In this document: piece after piece, positions 12,372 through 12,853 of the stretch
How positions within the stretch are numbered: the first letter of the stretch is position 1
Layout: each line of letters opens with the position of its first letter
Translations under genes and position numbers: made by a program
Assembly (NCBI GenBank): GCA_003242675.1
Contig: QGVE01000075.1
Span: forward strand, 1-12,853
Length of the DNA: 12,853 nucleotides
Direction: 5' to 3'
Origin: Bacillota bacterium
GTDB taxonomy: Bacteria > Bacillota_E > Symbiobacteriia > Symbiobacteriales > Symbiobacteriaceae
Notes under the pieces: model-generated
The model's database searches: none
What the model was told of the DNA's origin: nothing
Seen by the model: only the letters and a program-made list of their open reading frames with translations

Positions 12372-12853
12372 ATGTCAACACGGACGATCCAGGATCCCCC
12401 GTTTGCCCGGTACCTCTTCGACAACACGGCTTCGGCCTGGATCTGGCTGCTGGCCCGGCTCTACCTGGGGTGGCAGTGGCTGCAGGCGGGCTGGCACAAG
12501 GTGACGGATCCGGCCTGGATGAACGGAGGAACGGCCCTCAAGGGCTACTGGACCCGGGCCATCGCGATTCCCGATCCGCCGGCCAAGCCGGCCATCACGT
12601 ACGGCTGGTATCGCGACTTCCTCACCTTCCTCTTGGAGGGCGGCCACTACACCTGGTTCGCCAAGCTGATCGCAGTGGGCGAGGTGCTCGTGGGCGTGGC
12701 GCTCATTCTGGGGCTGCTGACGGGCTTCGCCGCCTTCTTCGGAGCCTTCATGAACTTCAACTTCATGCTCGCCGGCAGCGCCAGCACCAACCCCGTGCTC
12801 TTCACCCTGGCCATCCTGCTGCTCATGGCCTGGAAGGTCGCCGGCTACTGGGG
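12372..12853 (+). CDS. DoxX-family membrane protein (3' end beyond the window)
   Basis: 160 codons are visible and the frame is still open at the window edge, so the gene is partial. The protein resembles the DoxX/DoxD family of small four-helix membrane proteins. Some members belong to thiosulfate:quinone oxidoreductase, but most have no proven function. Hydrophobic stretches lie at about 22-40, 95-117, 118-136 and 141-158. The pattern GWHKVTDPAWMNGGTALKGYW after the first helix and the polar FMNFNFMLAGSASTNP (126-141) before the last are typical of the bacterial DoxX-like group. Start: ATG at 12372, with GGAGGAGGG five bases upstream. The missing part is probably only a few residues to a few tens of residues. 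It is divergent from the small heat-shock-like gene. Confidence 0.85.
   Translation, partial: MSTRTIQDPPFARYLFDNTASAWIWLLARLYLGWQWLQAGWHKVTDPAWMNGGTALKGYWTRAIAIPDPPAKPAITYGWYRDFLTFLLEGGHYTWFAKLIAVGEVLVGVALILGLLTGFAAFFGAFMNFNFMLAGSASTNPVLFTLAILLLMAWKVAGYW

Noticed and set aside
1..12853. CRISPR arrays, tRNA or rRNA genes, toxin-antitoxin or defence islands
   Set aside because: No regularly spaced repeats, no tRNA- or rRNA-like sequence, and no recognisable defence protein was seen on either strand.

Overview
The window is high-GC DNA, roughly 70% G+C by eye outside the insertion sequence. It has strong AGGAGG-type ribosome binding sites, many GTG/TTG starts and hairpin terminators. YwiC-like, Spo0F/CheY-like, RarA and YpsC-like proteins point to a high-GC, probably anaerobic or thermophilic Bacillota such as Symbiobacterium. 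That assignment is inferred from gene content and style; no search was run.

Layout. Positions 1-~1530 hold an apparently intact IS110-family insertion sequence whose transposase reads on the minus strand. A ~230-nt non-coding end upstream of the transposase can fold and is where IS110 elements encode a bridge RNA. Positions 1566-2366 (minus) encode a YwiC-like membrane protein. It is divergent from a free-standing HPt phosphotransfer protein at 2513-2827 (plus). Facing the HPt gene is a minus-strand pair at 5288-2955: a single-domain response regulator, then a soluble PAS-PAS histidine kinase with a C-terminal receiver. Together these could form a multistep phosphorelay with no DNA-binding output inside the window. 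A near-consensus sigma-A promoter precedes the pair.

Divergent from that pair is an ADP-forming acyl-CoA synthetase alpha subunit (5568-6998, plus) with no beta subunit next to it. Its upstream region carries a perfect CRP/FNR-type palindrome. After a strong terminator come minus-strand genes: an NTF2/SnoaL-like small protein (7051-7392), then a cluster transcribed as L-threonine aldolase -> THUMP-domain RNA methyltransferase -> RarA ATPase (11048-7501). Upstream of the cluster is thioredoxin (11114-11452), with its own promoter and terminator.

Upstream of thioredoxin is a ~370-nt gene-free stretch (11520-11873) rich in inverted repeats. On the minus strand part of it can fold into a long rod with motifs reminiscent of 6S RNA, ending near a terminator-like hairpin. 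This is the best candidate for an unannotated RNA gene here. The window ends with a small-heat-shock-like protein (minus) divergent from a DoxX-family membrane protein (plus) that is cut by the window edge.

The main points for follow-up are the candidate bridge RNA, the candidate 6S-like RNA, the CRP/FNR-type operator and the output-less phosphorelay set.
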